Shown in pieces: positions 1 to 8,250 of a stretch of DNA of 20,147 bases (positions are counted from its first letter, which is position 1; every line of letters starts with the position of its first letter). A program made the position numbers and the translations under genes. The notes under the pieces were generated by a model. That model made no database searches, was not told where the DNA came from, and was given only the letters and a program-made list of their open reading frames with translations. The stretch spans positions 1 through 20,147 of the forward strand of contig CAJTSU010000056.1 in the NCBI GenBank assembly GCA_910579055.1. Direction: 5' to 3'. This DNA is from an uncultured Mailhella sp. Its GTDB lineage: Bacteria; Desulfobacterota; Desulfovibrionia; Desulfovibrionales; Desulfovibrionaceae.

Positions 1-126
1 ATGGGTTCGTTTGCCAACAAAACTCTAACCGATTTGAGGAGCCACCTCCATTTTCAGAATGTGCGAAACTTTCCTTACACTACCCCACACGGTACATACG
101 ACAATAAAAACAGCAAGGCTTACTCC

Positions 127-1668
127 ATGACGTTGAGCGAACAGCAAATACACGAACTCATTGCCCAGGGAGAAGGAATATCCCTGGAGTTCAAGACCTG
201 TGGCCAGCAGCTGAACCGTGACGTGTACCAAAGCGTCTGCGCGTTTCTCAACCGGCATGGAGGCATTCTGCTCCTGGGTGTTCAGGATAACGGCGTCATC
301 AGCGGTATTGCTTCACATGCACTGGATCAGATCCGCAAGGACTTCGTGACGACCGTCAACAATCCGCAAAAACTGACGCCTCCAGCGTATCTGTCCATGG
401 ACACGGCAACTGTGGACGGCAAAATCCTGCTGATCGTCCATGTGCCGGAAAGCTCCCAGGTGCACCGTTGCAACGGGCGTATTTATGACCGCAACGAAGA
501 CGGCGATTTTGACATTACCGACAGCACCACCCAGGTTGCGCACCTCTATCTGCGCAAGCAGGGCAGTTTCAGTGAAAACAAGGTCTATCCGTGGATTCAG
601 CCACAGGATCTGCGGGCCGATCTCATTGAACGCTGCCGCCGCTATGTCCGCATCAACCGCAAAAATCATCCCTGGGTGGATATGGACGATGGGCAGCTGC
701 TGAACAGCGCGCAACTGGTGCAGGTTGATCCGGAGAGCCGGGAACGCGGCGTCACCCTTGCCGGGGTGATGCTGTTCGGCACGGACAGCCAGATTCTGAC
801 GGTTTGTCCGCCACACCGCACGGATTGCCTGCTGCGCAAGGTGGATGTGGATCGCTATGACGACCGTGACCTGATCCGTACCAACCTGCTGGACAGCTAT
901 GACCGTATTCTGGCATTTATCCAGAAACATCTGCCCGACCCCTTTTATCTGGAAGGCATGGAGCGCCGCAGCCTGCGGGACGCCATTTTTCGCGAAGTGG
1001 CGTCCAATATTCTTATTCATCGTGAATACAGCAGCGGCGTCCCGGCCCGGCTGATTATCGAGCGCGGCAAAGTGACCACATACAACGCCAGCCGCCCGCA
1101 CGGCTTCGGCCTGATCGACCCGGCCCATTTTGTTCCCTATCCCAAAAATCCCGTACTGGGCGCGTTTTTTCGAGAAATCGACCGGGCGGATGAACTTGGT
1201 TCCGGAATGCGCAAAATGATGCTGTACGGCAAAAAGTACGGTGGGGCCGACCCTCAGCTTATCGAGGGTGACGTGTTCCGCATGGTCATCAGCGTGCCGG
1301 AGTTTGAGCAAGATGGGACCAGGATGGGACCAGGATGGGACCAGGATGGGACCCAGACGGGACCCAGACGGGATCCAGAAGGAGGCATGTCAGGAGCATG
1401 CCAGAGTCCGAACGCAGCACCGACAGCCGAACAATATCTGAACGATACACAGCTTCATATTTTGCGTTCCTGTCTTCAGGAACAGGGCATCAATGCATTG
1501 CTGGAGTGTGCTGAAAGGACGAACAGAACGAAATTCCGCAGGCAAATTCTTGCCCCCCTGCTCGAACAGGGCTTGCTGGAACGCACCATCCCCGACCGCC
1601 CCACCAGCAAAAACCAGAAGTACAGGACCACGGAACAGGGCAAGCGAAAACTGCGCCATGAGCAATAA
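127..1668 (+). CDS. AlbA_2/Schlafen-type putative DNA-binding ATPase-like regulator with C-terminal winged helix
   Basis: The 513-residue product has three recognisable parts. Residues about 10-125 look like an AlbA_2 (Schlafen) nucleic-acid-binding domain, with EFK followed by CAFLNRHGGILLLGV. Around residues 285-380 is a HATPase_c_4-like region, with REVASNILIHREYS and later DELGSGMRKM. The last 75 residues resemble a winged helix. Between the last two parts, residues about 396-418 are a low-complexity DGTRMGPGWDQ-type linker encoded by six 11-bp tandem repeats. The family is usually described as transcriptional regulators or predicted ATP-dependent helicases; its true role is unclear, and some AlbA_2 proteins sit in defence or mobile contexts. 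I chose the ATG at 127 because MTLSEQQIHELI begins typical AlbA_2 sequence. The frame is open upstream to an ATG at position 1, so a longer N-terminus is possible. The gene overlaps the next one by 11 nt, implying translational coupling. Confidence 0.8.
   Translation: MTLSEQQIHELIAQGEGISLEFKTCGQQLNRDVYQSVCAFLNRHGGILLLGVQDNGVISGIASHALDQIRKDFVTTVNNPQKLTPPAYLSMDTATVDGKILLIVHVPESSQVHRCNGRIYDRNEDGDFDITDSTTQVAHLYLRKQGSFSENKVYPWIQPQDLRADLIERCRRYVRINRKNHPWVDMDDGQLLNSAQLVQVDPESRERGVTLAGVMLFGTDSQILTVCPPHRTDCLLRKVDVDRYDDRDLIRTNLLDSYDRILAFIQKHLPDPFYLEGMERRSLRDAIFREVASNILIHREYSSGVPARLIIERGKVTTYNASRPHGFGLIDPAHFVPYPKNPVLGAFFREIDRADELGSGMRKMMLYGKKYGGADPQLIEGDVFRMVISVPEFEQDGTRMGPGWDQDGTQTGPRRDPEGGMSGACQSPNAAPTAEQYLNDTQLHILRSCLQEQGINALLECAERTNRTKFRRQILAPLLEQGLLERTIPDRPTSKNQKYRTTEQGKRKLRHEQ
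1313..1378 (+). repeat. six tandem 11-bp repeats inside a coding sequence
   Basis: Three perfect copies of ATGGGACCAGG start at 1313, 1324 and 1335. Three degenerating copies follow at 1346 (ATGGGACCCAG), 1357 (ACGGGACCCAG) and 1368 (ACGGGATCCAG). The unit is not a multiple of three, so gain or loss of one copy changes the downstream reading frame. An 11-bp unit read through all three frames gives an 11-residue protein period in any frame, and the array itself contains no stop in any of them. Confidence 0.95.
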
Positions 1669-3193
1669 ACCCGAAGCTCTGTTTCAGGAGCACTGGCGGC
1701 GTTTCTTTCTTTCGCCGCAGGCGGACGTTTCAGCGGTGCGGCGCATTTCCGGGGCCTTGTACTGGAACGATCAACTGCTGTGGAGCCTGGGCGTCATCCC
1801 GTGGGGCGCGTGGCGTCTGCCGTTTCAGGCGAGCGTTCTCGGCCTGCTGCATGAGGCGCTCCCCAACGATGCCCCGCGCCTCTACGCGGCCATCCACACA
1901 GCGCTGGCGACCGCGAACGGGGATTTCCTTTCGCCGCCCACGGAGGCGGACAAGCAACGCCTTGTTCAACGTGTGGAACAGTTCTGCGAAGGGGAGACGG
2001 CGGCGCATCTTGTCCGGCAAATCCAGGCCGTTACACCCCGGCAGTCCTTTTTCAGCAATGCCGTTCTTGAATCCCTGCTGAAACGCCTCTCCGCCAAGTA
2101 TCGTAGCTGCCTCCGCCAGCGGGAAAGCGCCTATTATGCCTGCCTTTTCCATTTTCGCGTCCTGCATGCGGCTCTGGAGCGCCTTGGGCCGCTGCTTGTC
2201 GGAGAAAGTCAGGCGCTCCGCAACAGCGTCGCCCTGATTTGCTGGCAGGCGCTTTTTGATGCCGAGCCGGAGCCGATTCAGCTTTTTCCCGAAAAACGCC
2301 TCCTGGCGGATCCGCGCCATCTCTCCGGCGAAATCTACAACTTCTGGAGCTGGCAATACACATACAGAAACCAGGAGTACCAGAAACTCCGCGCCGCGCT
2401 TGAGCCGTTTTTGCAGGGGGGCGGTTCCATCTCCATTGTGCCGTGCCTGCCTGTTTCCAACCTCAAGGAATACCAGACCATCGCCGGGCGACTGGAAACG
2501 GGGGATGGCCCTGCCCGGGAGCTGTTTGCCGTCTGCAATCAGGCCATCGACGCCATAGTGGAAAAATTCGGCTATTTTCCGGCGTGGCCCATTGTGGACT
2601 ATACCTCGGAGTTCATTCTGGAGCGCATGCTTTCCGGCCAATTCCACTATGGGGAGCGGGAAAGCCCGCCCCCACTGGTCAACCACGAGGGTCAGTTTCA
2701 GCTCTGCCCGCGTGATGCCGCACGGTGCGCGCTGGAAGGGCGCAAGACGCAGACGGTCAGCAACGGCAAACGCCAGTTCCCTCTCTGCTCCCCTGCCTGC
2801 CTTGCCGCTGTCCAGCGGGAGGAGCAGCGCCTCTACCGCGCCGCCCTCAACGAGGAGCGCGGCAGGATACGGGCCGAACCTTTGCACAGGATGCTCGGCC
2901 TCTGGCTCTGGGATTATTGCCGGGAACACGCCGCCCCTCCGGCTGAAGCCATGCGCACTCTGGAGGAACGCCATTTCCCGCAAGACAACCCCCACTGGCA
3001 GCCTCCGGAGGGCGGCGCGGGCAAGAATTTCGACTGGTATGATTTTCGGGAGGTCACGATGACCCGTCCCACCCTGTATGCCGACTATCAGGACGCCTGC
3101 CACTGCATCGAGGCCGCAAAATTTCTGCCACGGCTGCGTGGTGTGAAGAAAACTCGTAACAGCGCGAAATCAAAAGCGGAAAGCAAAAAGTAG
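1658..3193 (+). CDS. hypothetical protein with a Cys cluster, possible zinc-binding
   Basis: I do not recognise this 511-residue protein. It is Trp- and Leu-rich and lacks obvious membrane segments. Near residues 350-380 it has CPRDAARC, then about 18 residues, then CSPAC, a spacing that would suit a zinc ribbon. A charged helical stretch (REEQRLYRAALNEERGR) follows and a Lys/Ser-rich tail ends it. The start is taken as the ATG at 1658, which overlaps the end of the upstream AlbA_2 gene (stop TAA 1666-1668). The open frame extends upstream to 1493, but that part lies inside the AlbA_2 coding sequence. The two genes look co-transcribed and may act together. The C-terminal half on the opposite strand is also open, which I read as a GC-rich shadow. 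Confidence 0.7.
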   Translation: MSNKPEALFQEHWRRFFLSPQADVSAVRRISGALYWNDQLLWSLGVIPWGAWRLPFQASVLGLLHEALPNDAPRLYAAIHTALATANGDFLSPPTEADKQRLVQRVEQFCEGETAAHLVRQIQAVTPRQSFFSNAVLESLLKRLSAKYRSCLRQRESAYYACLFHFRVLHAALERLGPLLVGESQALRNSVALICWQALFDAEPEPIQLFPEKRLLADPRHLSGEIYNFWSWQYTYRNQEYQKLRAALEPFLQGGGSISIVPCLPVSNLKEYQTIAGRLETGDGPARELFAVCNQAIDAIVEKFGYFPAWPIVDYTSEFILERMLSGQFHYGERESPPPLVNHEGQFQLCPRDAARCALEGRKTQTVSNGKRQFPLCSPACLAAVQREEQRLYRAALNEERGRIRAEPLHRMLGLWLWDYCREHAAPPAEAMRTLEERHFPQDNPHWQPPEGGAGKNFDWYDFREVTMTRPTLYADYQDACHCIEAAKFLPRLRGVKKTRNSAKSKAESKK

Positions 3194-3273
3194 CAGATAA
3201 GAACTGCGCCTATTTGCGCCGTATTTCGTTCCTTTTCGTATCTGAGATAGGAAAAAATGCTGGGAAACCGCAC

Positions 3274-3301
3274 GGTGTGAACCGCAAAGGAGGTTCACAC
3301 C
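3274..3301 (+). promoter_or_regulatory. 10-bp inverted repeat framing the Shine-Dalgarno sequence
   Basis: GGTGTGAACC (3274-3283) and GGTTCACACC (3292-3301) are perfect inverted repeats around the 8-nt loop GCAAAGGA. The right arm ends directly before the ATG at 3302. The Shine-Dalgarno AAAGGAGG spans the loop and the first bases of the right arm. In RNA this would form a hairpin holding the ribosome-binding site. In DNA it could be a dimeric operator, for example for autoregulation by the HTH protein. Confidence 0.75.
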
Positions 3302-3550
3302 ATGAAACGTCAACACTCTTGCCCTGCGAAATCGGGTTCTCTGGCGCAGCTCCCCGACGATCCCTTCCACATTCTGCTCAACGAAAAACAGGCTGCCGCC
3401 TATCTCGGCCTTACCGACCGCACCTTGCAGCAGCGCCGCTATTATTCGCAGCCGCCCGTCTATATCAAGCTGCCGGGCAGCAATGCCGTGCGCTACCGCC
3501 TTTCCGACCTCATGGCTTTTGTGGCTGCCGGTGAAGTTCCCCTGCCGTAG
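3302..3550 (+). CDS. small helix-turn-helix protein, AlpA/excisionase-like
   Basis: This 82-residue protein has a MerR/HTH_17-type helix-turn-helix at residues about 24-78: LLNEKQAAAYLGLTDRTLQQRR followed by the wing-like IKLPGSNAVRYRLSDLMAFV. That pattern is typical of AlpA-like regulators and excisionases (recombination directionality factors) of integrative elements and prophages. It has a strong Shine-Dalgarno (AAAGGAGG) ending 8 nt before the ATG, placed inside a perfect inverted repeat. It lies just upstream of a second DNA-binding-type protein and the mobilisation genes. A role in control of excision or of the mobilisation genes is inferred from family and context. Confidence 0.8.
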   Translation: MKRQHSCPAKSGSLAQLPDDPFHILLNEKQAAAYLGLTDRTLQQRRYYSQPPVYIKLPGSNAVRYRLSDLMAFVAAGEVPLP

Positions 3551-3569
3551 GGGTGATACGGAGCCAGCC

Positions 3570-4709
3570 ATGCACACCGGCACGAACTCTCCCGCGTATC
3601 CCGGCATGGCGCTGTGGAGCCAGGCACGAGGCCCGGCGCGAAATCGTCCATGCAGCCGGGCATGCACGCAGACCGGCACGGAGACGCCCACTCGCACAGG
3701 CACGGAGGCGGCCACGAAGACGGCTTTGCGAAAGGCCCGGTGTCCGCTGGGTTTTTCCGAAATGCAGATCGCCATTCTCAGCCTTCTCAAGGGGCGGCCA
3801 CCCCTGATCGCCTACTGGCAGATTGCTGAGGCCATCACCCTCGCTTACGGCATTCAGGCGACAGAAGGCGCGGTACGCGGCGCTCTGGAGCGGCTTGGTG
3901 CTCGCGGATTTCTTGTCCGCAGCCGGGCAGCTGCGGGCAGGGCACAAGGCAACCGCTATGCGTTTTCTGCTGATCCCTGTCCGCATATCATGCCGCCAGA
4001 TTTCACGGAATCGGACATGGAGGCATCTATGGAGCCGGACGTGCCTTCGTGCCAAAAAGTCGCCCCATCTTTTCTTACAGAGAAGACAGACAGAAAAAAT
4101 CTTTCTGTCTTTTCTGGAGAAAAAGACTCAGGGAACGTCATCCTCCAACTGGAATCTCTGACAGAAGAAGATGTTTCTTTCCACTGGCCCAACCTGGCCA
4201 AAGCAGGGTTCGGCACCTGCCAGATTCGGCAGATTCTCGCACGCCTTTTTCAGGTCGGCATCGGAGCGGGAAATCTGGCGCAGGGGTTGACCTATGCCGA
4301 GTGGGAACTGGAGCACGGAACCATGCGCGACAAAAATGGCGAGCCGGTAACCCATCCGCTCAACTGGGTCTTCAGCTCTCTGGCACGAACGGGATATTAC
4401 CGCAGACCGCAAGGCTATATCTCGCCGCAGGAACAGGCGGAAATTGATGCCGCCGAAGAGAATGAACACCTGAAAAAAGCGCGGGATGCGCGCAAAAAGT
4501 CCGCGTTTGAGGCATGGTGCGCCGGTCTTTCTCCACAGGAGAAAAATGCCATCGTCGCGCCGGGAAATCGTGCCTTTCCCATGCCGGAAGACACAGCCCT
4601 CCGCCAGCATTTTTTCCACAAGGTCTGGCCGGATATTCTGAAACAAGGCCCGTATTCGGATGCGGAAAAACAGGGCCAAAACATGACAACATCCCAGGAA
4701 GCGTCATAG
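3570..4709 (+). CDS. winged-helix protein of the mobile element, function unknown
   Basis: The 379-residue product begins with about 45 residues of Thr/Gly/Ala/Arg-rich low-complexity sequence (TQTGTETPTRTGTEAATKT). A likely winged helix at about residues 52-130 follows (FSEMQIAILSLLKGRPPLI, then EGAVRGALERLGARGFLVRS). The middle is a variable linker and the last third is helical and charged (EIDAAEENEHLKKARDARKK). I chose the ATG at 3570 because GGAG lies 7 nt before it and it follows the upstream stop by 19 nt; an in-frame ATG at 3483 would lie inside the HTH gene. Its place directly before oriT and mobC suggests a replication, regulatory or relaxosome accessory function, but nothing in the sequence decides this. 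Confidence 0.65.
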   Translation: MHTGTNSPAYPGMALWSQARGPARNRPCSRACTQTGTETPTRTGTEAATKTALRKARCPLGFSEMQIAILSLLKGRPPLIAYWQIAEAITLAYGIQATEGAVRGALERLGARGFLVRSRAAAGRAQGNRYAFSADPCPHIMPPDFTESDMEASMEPDVPSCQKVAPSFLTEKTDRKNLSVFSGEKDSGNVILQLESLTEEDVSFHWPNLAKAGFGTCQIRQILARLFQVGIGAGNLAQGLTYAEWELEHGTMRDKNGEPVTHPLNWVFSSLARTGYYRRPQGYISPQEQAEIDAAEENEHLKKARDARKKSAFEAWCAGLSPQEKNAIVAPGNRAFPMPEDTALRQHFFHKVWPDILKQGPYSDAEKQGQNMTTSQEAS

Positions 4710-4730
4710 ACGCCAAGTCCCCCGGTATCT

Positions 4731-4786
4731 TCTGGCAGGATGGGAGCCGTAATACGTCTCCATCCTGCCAGAGGGGCGGCCTCTGG
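4731..4786. other. oriT: candidate origin of transfer (oriT) with IncP-like nic site
   Basis: TCTGGCAGGATGG (4731-4743) and CCATCCTGCCAGA (4760-4772) form a perfect 13-bp inverted repeat; allowing one bulged G adds two more pairs. The right arm contains CATCCTGCC, matching the ATCCTG/C core cut by RP4/R64-type relaxases, so the predicted nick lies between 4767 and 4768. The left arm carries the same motif on the other strand, so the nicked strand is not settled. A second, mutually exclusive hairpin, CCAGAGG (4768-4774) with CCTCTGG (4780-4786), overlaps the right arm. The site lies immediately upstream of mobC and an RP4 TraI-like relaxase, the usual place for oriT. Confidence 0.72.
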
Positions 4787-4842
4787 ACTCCCGTGCCGCT
4801 CGGCGCTGCGCTTCTCGCGGCAAAAGACAAAAAGGCATTGTC

Positions 4843-5199
4843 ATGAAACAACGGCAATCAGGGCCGCGTTATGCGGCAAATCAGTTGATAACCTTGCGTG
4901 TCACCCCGGAGGAAAAATTCAGGCTGCGGGAACATGCAGCCCTGATTGGCGTGTCGCTTTCCGCCTATGTCCGCACAAAAATTTTCGGTGGTCGCCCGCT
5001 GATTCCACGCACGGATGAATGCACCATTCGCGAGCTTCGGCGCATGGGCGGCTTGCTGAAGCACCATTTTTCCACCTTGCGGGAAGCGGACGTCAGTGAG
5101 GATTTTCTGATGCTTCATGAAAATCTTTTGCAGGCCATCCGGCAAAAAATTGATGCCATTGGAGCGGGAAATCATGATCGTGAAGAAGATCAAATGTAA
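4843..5199 (+). CDS. mobC: MobC/TraJ/NikA-like relaxosome accessory protein
   Basis: This 118-residue protein starts with a ribbon-helix-helix pattern at residues about 12-50 (LITLRVTPEEKFRLREHAALIGVSLSAYVRTKI). That is the arrangement in MobC, RP4 TraJ and R64 NikA proteins, which bind an oriT inverted repeat and load the relaxase. The C-terminal half (LRRMGGLLKHHF to LLQAIRQKIDAI) matches the usual MobC helices. The ATG is preceded by a modest AAGG at 7-nt spacing. The gene overlaps the relaxase gene by 26 nt and follows the candidate oriT by about 55 nt. Confidence 0.85.
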   Translation: MKQRQSGPRYAANQLITLRVTPEEKFRLREHAALIGVSLSAYVRTKIFGGRPLIPRTDECTIRELRRMGGLLKHHFSTLREADVSEDFLMLHENLLQAIRQKIDAIGAGNHDREEDQM

Positions 5200-6835
5200 G
5201 AAAACTTCCAAAACCAAGGCACGACAAATCTCTGACCTGGTGGACTATATTCGGCAGCCGCGCGGTATGGATGCCGCTGAAAAAATCGAGCACTCCGGCA
5301 GCAGAAATTTTCTGGCCGCGCGACATGAAAGCCAGCGCATGGAGATGATTGCCTTGGCAACGGAAAGCATCCACTCGCGGATGCCGGTTTCGCATTATGT
5401 CTTTTCATGGAAGTCTCATGAGCAGCCAACGGCCGGTCAGGTGGATGAACTGGTGGATATTTTTCTGGACGAGCTGGGGCTTGAAGGGTGCCAGACTGTG
5501 TATGGCCTGCACTGGAATACGGAGAACTACCATGTGCATATTGCCGTCAACCGGATGCACCCGGTCACCCTAAAGGTAATCGACCCCAATAACGGTTTTG
5601 ACATCGAGGCCGCGCACAAGGTTGTGGCGCGGGTGGAGCACCGGCAGGGCTGGGTATCGGAGGCCAACGCCCGTTATCGGGTGGATGAGGCGGGGCAAGT
5701 GGTGCCGCGTCCCCGCAAAAATGCTCTCAAACCGAAGCAGGCAGCTTTGGATGTTGAATGCGCCACGGGTGAAAAATCCGCTCAGCGCGTGGCACAGGAA
5801 CGTGGCCATGAAATCATTGCCACGGCAAAGAACTGGGAGGAACTGCACGCGAACCTGGCCGCTGTTGGGCTGCGGTTCGAGCGCAAAGGCTCCGGCGCGA
5901 TCATTTTCGTTGGCGATGTGGCTGTCAAAGCATCTTCGGTGGACAGGGCTTTCAGCCTTGGTAACCTGCAGAAACGATTGGGGGACTTCAAGGCAGGTGG
6001 CTATACGGATGAGAGGCCCTCAATCAAGCCGGAGCCGGTCAGTCCCATCAATCAGAAGCTCTGGCGGGAATACCACGCTGAATGCGCGGCAATGAAAGCA
6101 GAAAAGGCTACAACGGAGCCTGACGAGGCGACGGCTGCCCTCAAACAAATGAAGAAACGCCACAAAGAAAAGCAAGCCACCTTGCATGAGCATTTTCGTG
6201 AATATCCGCGCTGCATCCTGAATATCGCCAGGCATTTTCTCAAGCTGCAACAGCAGGAGTATCTGCGCCAGTTACGGCGGCGGATGTCAAAAATGAAATC
6301 TACCCGCCGCCTGCGCTTTGAAGACTGGCTACGCAAGCGAGGTAAGGACTATCAGGCGAATCGCTGGCGCTATCGCAGCGCGCTGGAAGCCCTGCCGGAG
6401 AATTTTCGCGGCGCGCCCACCGTGCTGGCAACGCCAACGCGAGAACCGCATGTTGCTTACGCCGCATACATGCGCCAGATACTCAAAGATGTGCCCGACA
6501 CCACACCGGATCGCCTCAATGCCTCTATCGCCCTGCAAATGCGAAAGGCCGGCTTTACGCGGGAGGTTGTCGAAGATACGCTTTTCCAGTGCGCCCCGCA
6601 GACGTGGTCCGAGCCTATTGACCGGGACTGGCGACGCTATGCGCAACGCATGACGGCCTGCGCCTTTGGCATGGAGGGCGATACGCGCCTGACGCGGGGA
6701 CTGGCGGCCAAGGCCAAACGGCAGGAACAGGAAAAGGCAGAGACACAGCCCCGGCCACAGGAGGAAAGGCAGACGACCGCCATACAGGAAGAGAAAGATG
6801 TTCAGCGCCCGGTGCAACGGATAAGGATCAGGTGA
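5174..6835 (+). CDS. MOBP-type relaxase, RP4 TraI-like
   Basis: The 553-residue protein nicks oriT and pilots the strand during conjugative transfer. Motif I contains the likely catalytic Tyr25 in LVDYIRQPRG, corresponding to RP4 TraI LVKYITDEQG. The metal-binding histidine motif III is HWNTENYHVHIAVNRMHP, with H113, H120 and H122, closely resembling RP4 TraI NLHIHIAINKIHP. The C-terminal half is Arg/Lys-rich and helical, with no primase or helicase motif I can recognise. The start is the ATG at 5174, where MIVKKIKCKK matches the TraI N-terminus; it lies inside mobC. No coupling protein or type IV secretion genes are nearby, so this looks like a mobilisable rather than self-transmissible element unless those genes lie further left. 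Confidence 0.9.
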   Translation: MIVKKIKCKKTSKTKARQISDLVDYIRQPRGMDAAEKIEHSGSRNFLAARHESQRMEMIALATESIHSRMPVSHYVFSWKSHEQPTAGQVDELVDIFLDELGLEGCQTVYGLHWNTENYHVHIAVNRMHPVTLKVIDPNNGFDIEAAHKVVARVEHRQGWVSEANARYRVDEAGQVVPRPRKNALKPKQAALDVECATGEKSAQRVAQERGHEIIATAKNWEELHANLAAVGLRFERKGSGAIIFVGDVAVKASSVDRAFSLGNLQKRLGDFKAGGYTDERPSIKPEPVSPINQKLWREYHAECAAMKAEKATTEPDEATAALKQMKKRHKEKQATLHEHFREYPRCILNIARHFLKLQQQEYLRQLRRRMSKMKSTRRLRFEDWLRKRGKDYQANRWRYRSALEALPENFRGAPTVLATPTREPHVAYAAYMRQILKDVPDTTPDRLNASIALQMRKAGFTREVVEDTLFQCAPQTWSEPIDRDWRRYAQRMTACAFGMEGDTRLTRGLAAKAKRQEQEKAETQPRPQEERQTTAIQEEKDVQRPVQRIRIR

Positions 6836-6943
6836 AGACTTGTCTGAATAGATGTCAGAATAGATTACGAAAAAAGATGAACTGTCTTCTGACGAAGACT
6901 GATGGCACAATTTTTGGGGTAAGACCAAAGTTTCCCGATTTGG

Positions 6944-8212
6944 TCATAGTACCCTATGATGCTTCTCCAGTAATTTCTTCAATGCCCTTGCAACATTCTC
7001 GGCTAACAGCACAGGAACAGCATTTCCAATTTGCAAAAAAGCCGCAGTTCTAGACGGTTTGCCAGAAATTGATTCAAAATAGTAGTCATCTGGGAATGTC
7101 TGAAGTCGAGCTGCCTCTCTGGGGGTCAGTGAACGATTTTGGGTAGGATGTATATAGTAATGGCCATCCTTACATATATGGGCAACGACAGTTTGTGAGT
7201 ATGGAAGATCCTGAGCTACGACCTTAAAGCGATCTGCAAATACTTTTGTATTTTTGTGTGATTGGAGATATTTAGGAAGATCACAATAATTAATACGCTT
7301 TTTATTATGCACCCATTCATTAGCAACGATTCGGTAAATCTCCAAATCTTGTTGAGTATTTGGACGTGCCCAATGGTATGTGACTGGTTGTCTATCCTCT
7401 TTTTTTATTTGTGCATCATAGAGATAGGTTCCATAATAAGGCAACGTATCTACAAGACATGGGTCGCCTCCTCCTGCATTTACAGGAGGTAAATCGGACA
7501 GAACCTCATTAACTAGGCATCCAGGATGGATTTCTTCAATTTCCGGGTAGAAATTATGAAAATTACCGTGCATTCCAATCAAAATAATTCGTTTTCTATT
7601 TTGCAGGACTCCATAATTTTTTGCATTCAGTATTTTATATTCTACAGAGTATCCGCACTCGGAAAAGCACGCCTTCATCTTATCAAAGTGGAGATGCCCA
7701 TCTTTATCTTTTGCCGAAAGCAGCCCCGACACGTTTTCAAATACAAAGTATTCAGGTTGGTATCTTTTCAGGAATTCAGCGTACAGAATGTAGAGATAAT
7801 TTCTCGAGTCTCCGCGCATGCCTGTTGCAGATCGTGCCCGCCCAACCAGAGAGTATGCCTGACAGGGGGGACCGCCTATAATCAAATTCAGGTGTTCACC
7901 CTCCAGACAGCGATCGACAACCGAAAAAATATGCTTAAGATTTTTTTTTGATATTTCAAAATTTAATATCGAATTTAATACGCGATCAGGTGCTTGGGCG
8001 TAAAATTCCTTCCGTGTGATTTCTCCTGAGAGATACTGATGATAAATTTCTGGAGTGCCCTGTTTTTGTAGCCATTTGTACGCCATCCGCGTTTTTAGCG
8101 TATAACAGGCCGCCACATCCTTTTCGATGTGGGCTACAGGTTCAAATCCGGCGCGTAGAAAGCCCTCTGACAGGCCACCAGCCCCGGCAAACAGATCCAG
8201 ACAATTAGGCAC
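6944..8212 (-). CDS. DNA (cytosine-5-)-methyltransferase
   Basis: All main C5-methylase motifs are present in order: motif I CLDLFAGAGGLSEGF, motif IV GGPPCQAYS with catalytic Cys at about residue 117, motif VI FENVSG, motif VIII QNRKRIILIG, motif IX LTPREAARLQTFPDDY and motif X IGNAVP. The target-recognition region between VIII and IX is about 150 residues; its specificity cannot be read by eye. I favour the GTG at 8212, since GGAGG lies 8 nt upstream and VPNCLDLFAG begins as this family usually does. An ATG at 8251 with GGAG at 6-nt spacing would add 13 residues. Its presumed role is to protect host DNA within the restriction-like cassette. It is transcribed divergently from vsr and in the same direction as the defence operon, but separated from it by vsr. 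Confidence 0.93.
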   Translation of the reverse strand: MPNCLDLFAGAGGLSEGFLRAGFEPVAHIEKDVAACYTLKTRMAYKWLQKQGTPEIYHQYLSGEITRKEFYAQAPDRVLNSILNFEISKKNLKHIFSVVDRCLEGEHLNLIIGGPPCQAYSLVGRARSATGMRGDSRNYLYILYAEFLKRYQPEYFVFENVSGLLSAKDKDGHLHFDKMKACFSECGYSVEYKILNAKNYGVLQNRKRIILIGMHGNFHNFYPEIEEIHPGCLVNEVLSDLPPVNAGGGDPCLVDTLPYYGTYLYDAQIKKEDRQPVTYHWARPNTQQDLEIYRIVANEWVHNKKRINYCDLPKYLQSHKNTKVFADRFKVVAQDLPYSQTVVAHICKDGHYYIHPTQNRSLTPREAARLQTFPDDYYFESISGKPSRTAAFLQIGNAVPVLLAENVARALKKLLEKHHRVL

Positions 8213-8250
8213 AGTATTTACCTCCAGAGGGTCATACCAGGCAGGGCGCA

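Noticed and set aside
1..126. ATG at position 1 as start of the AlbA_2 gene
   Set aside because: The extra 42 residues do not look like the family, and the ATG at 127 begins typical sequence. Not excluded, since the upstream context is outside the window.
1313..1378. CRISPR array
   Set aside because: Units are 11 bp, contiguous without spacers and inside a coding sequence. No CRISPR array was seen elsewhere in the window.
1730..3103. Long - strand open frame (457 codons) opposite the Cys-cluster gene
   Set aside because: Its translation is low-complexity Arg/Ala/Gly-rich with no family pattern; the + strand frame has sensible protein composition and couples to its neighbour. This is a GC-rich shadow.
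6884..6899. GTCTTC-TGAC-GAAGAC hairpin between relaxase and methylase genes as a terminator
   Set aside because: Only six pairs and no adjacent T run; the 108-bp gap shows no convincing terminator.
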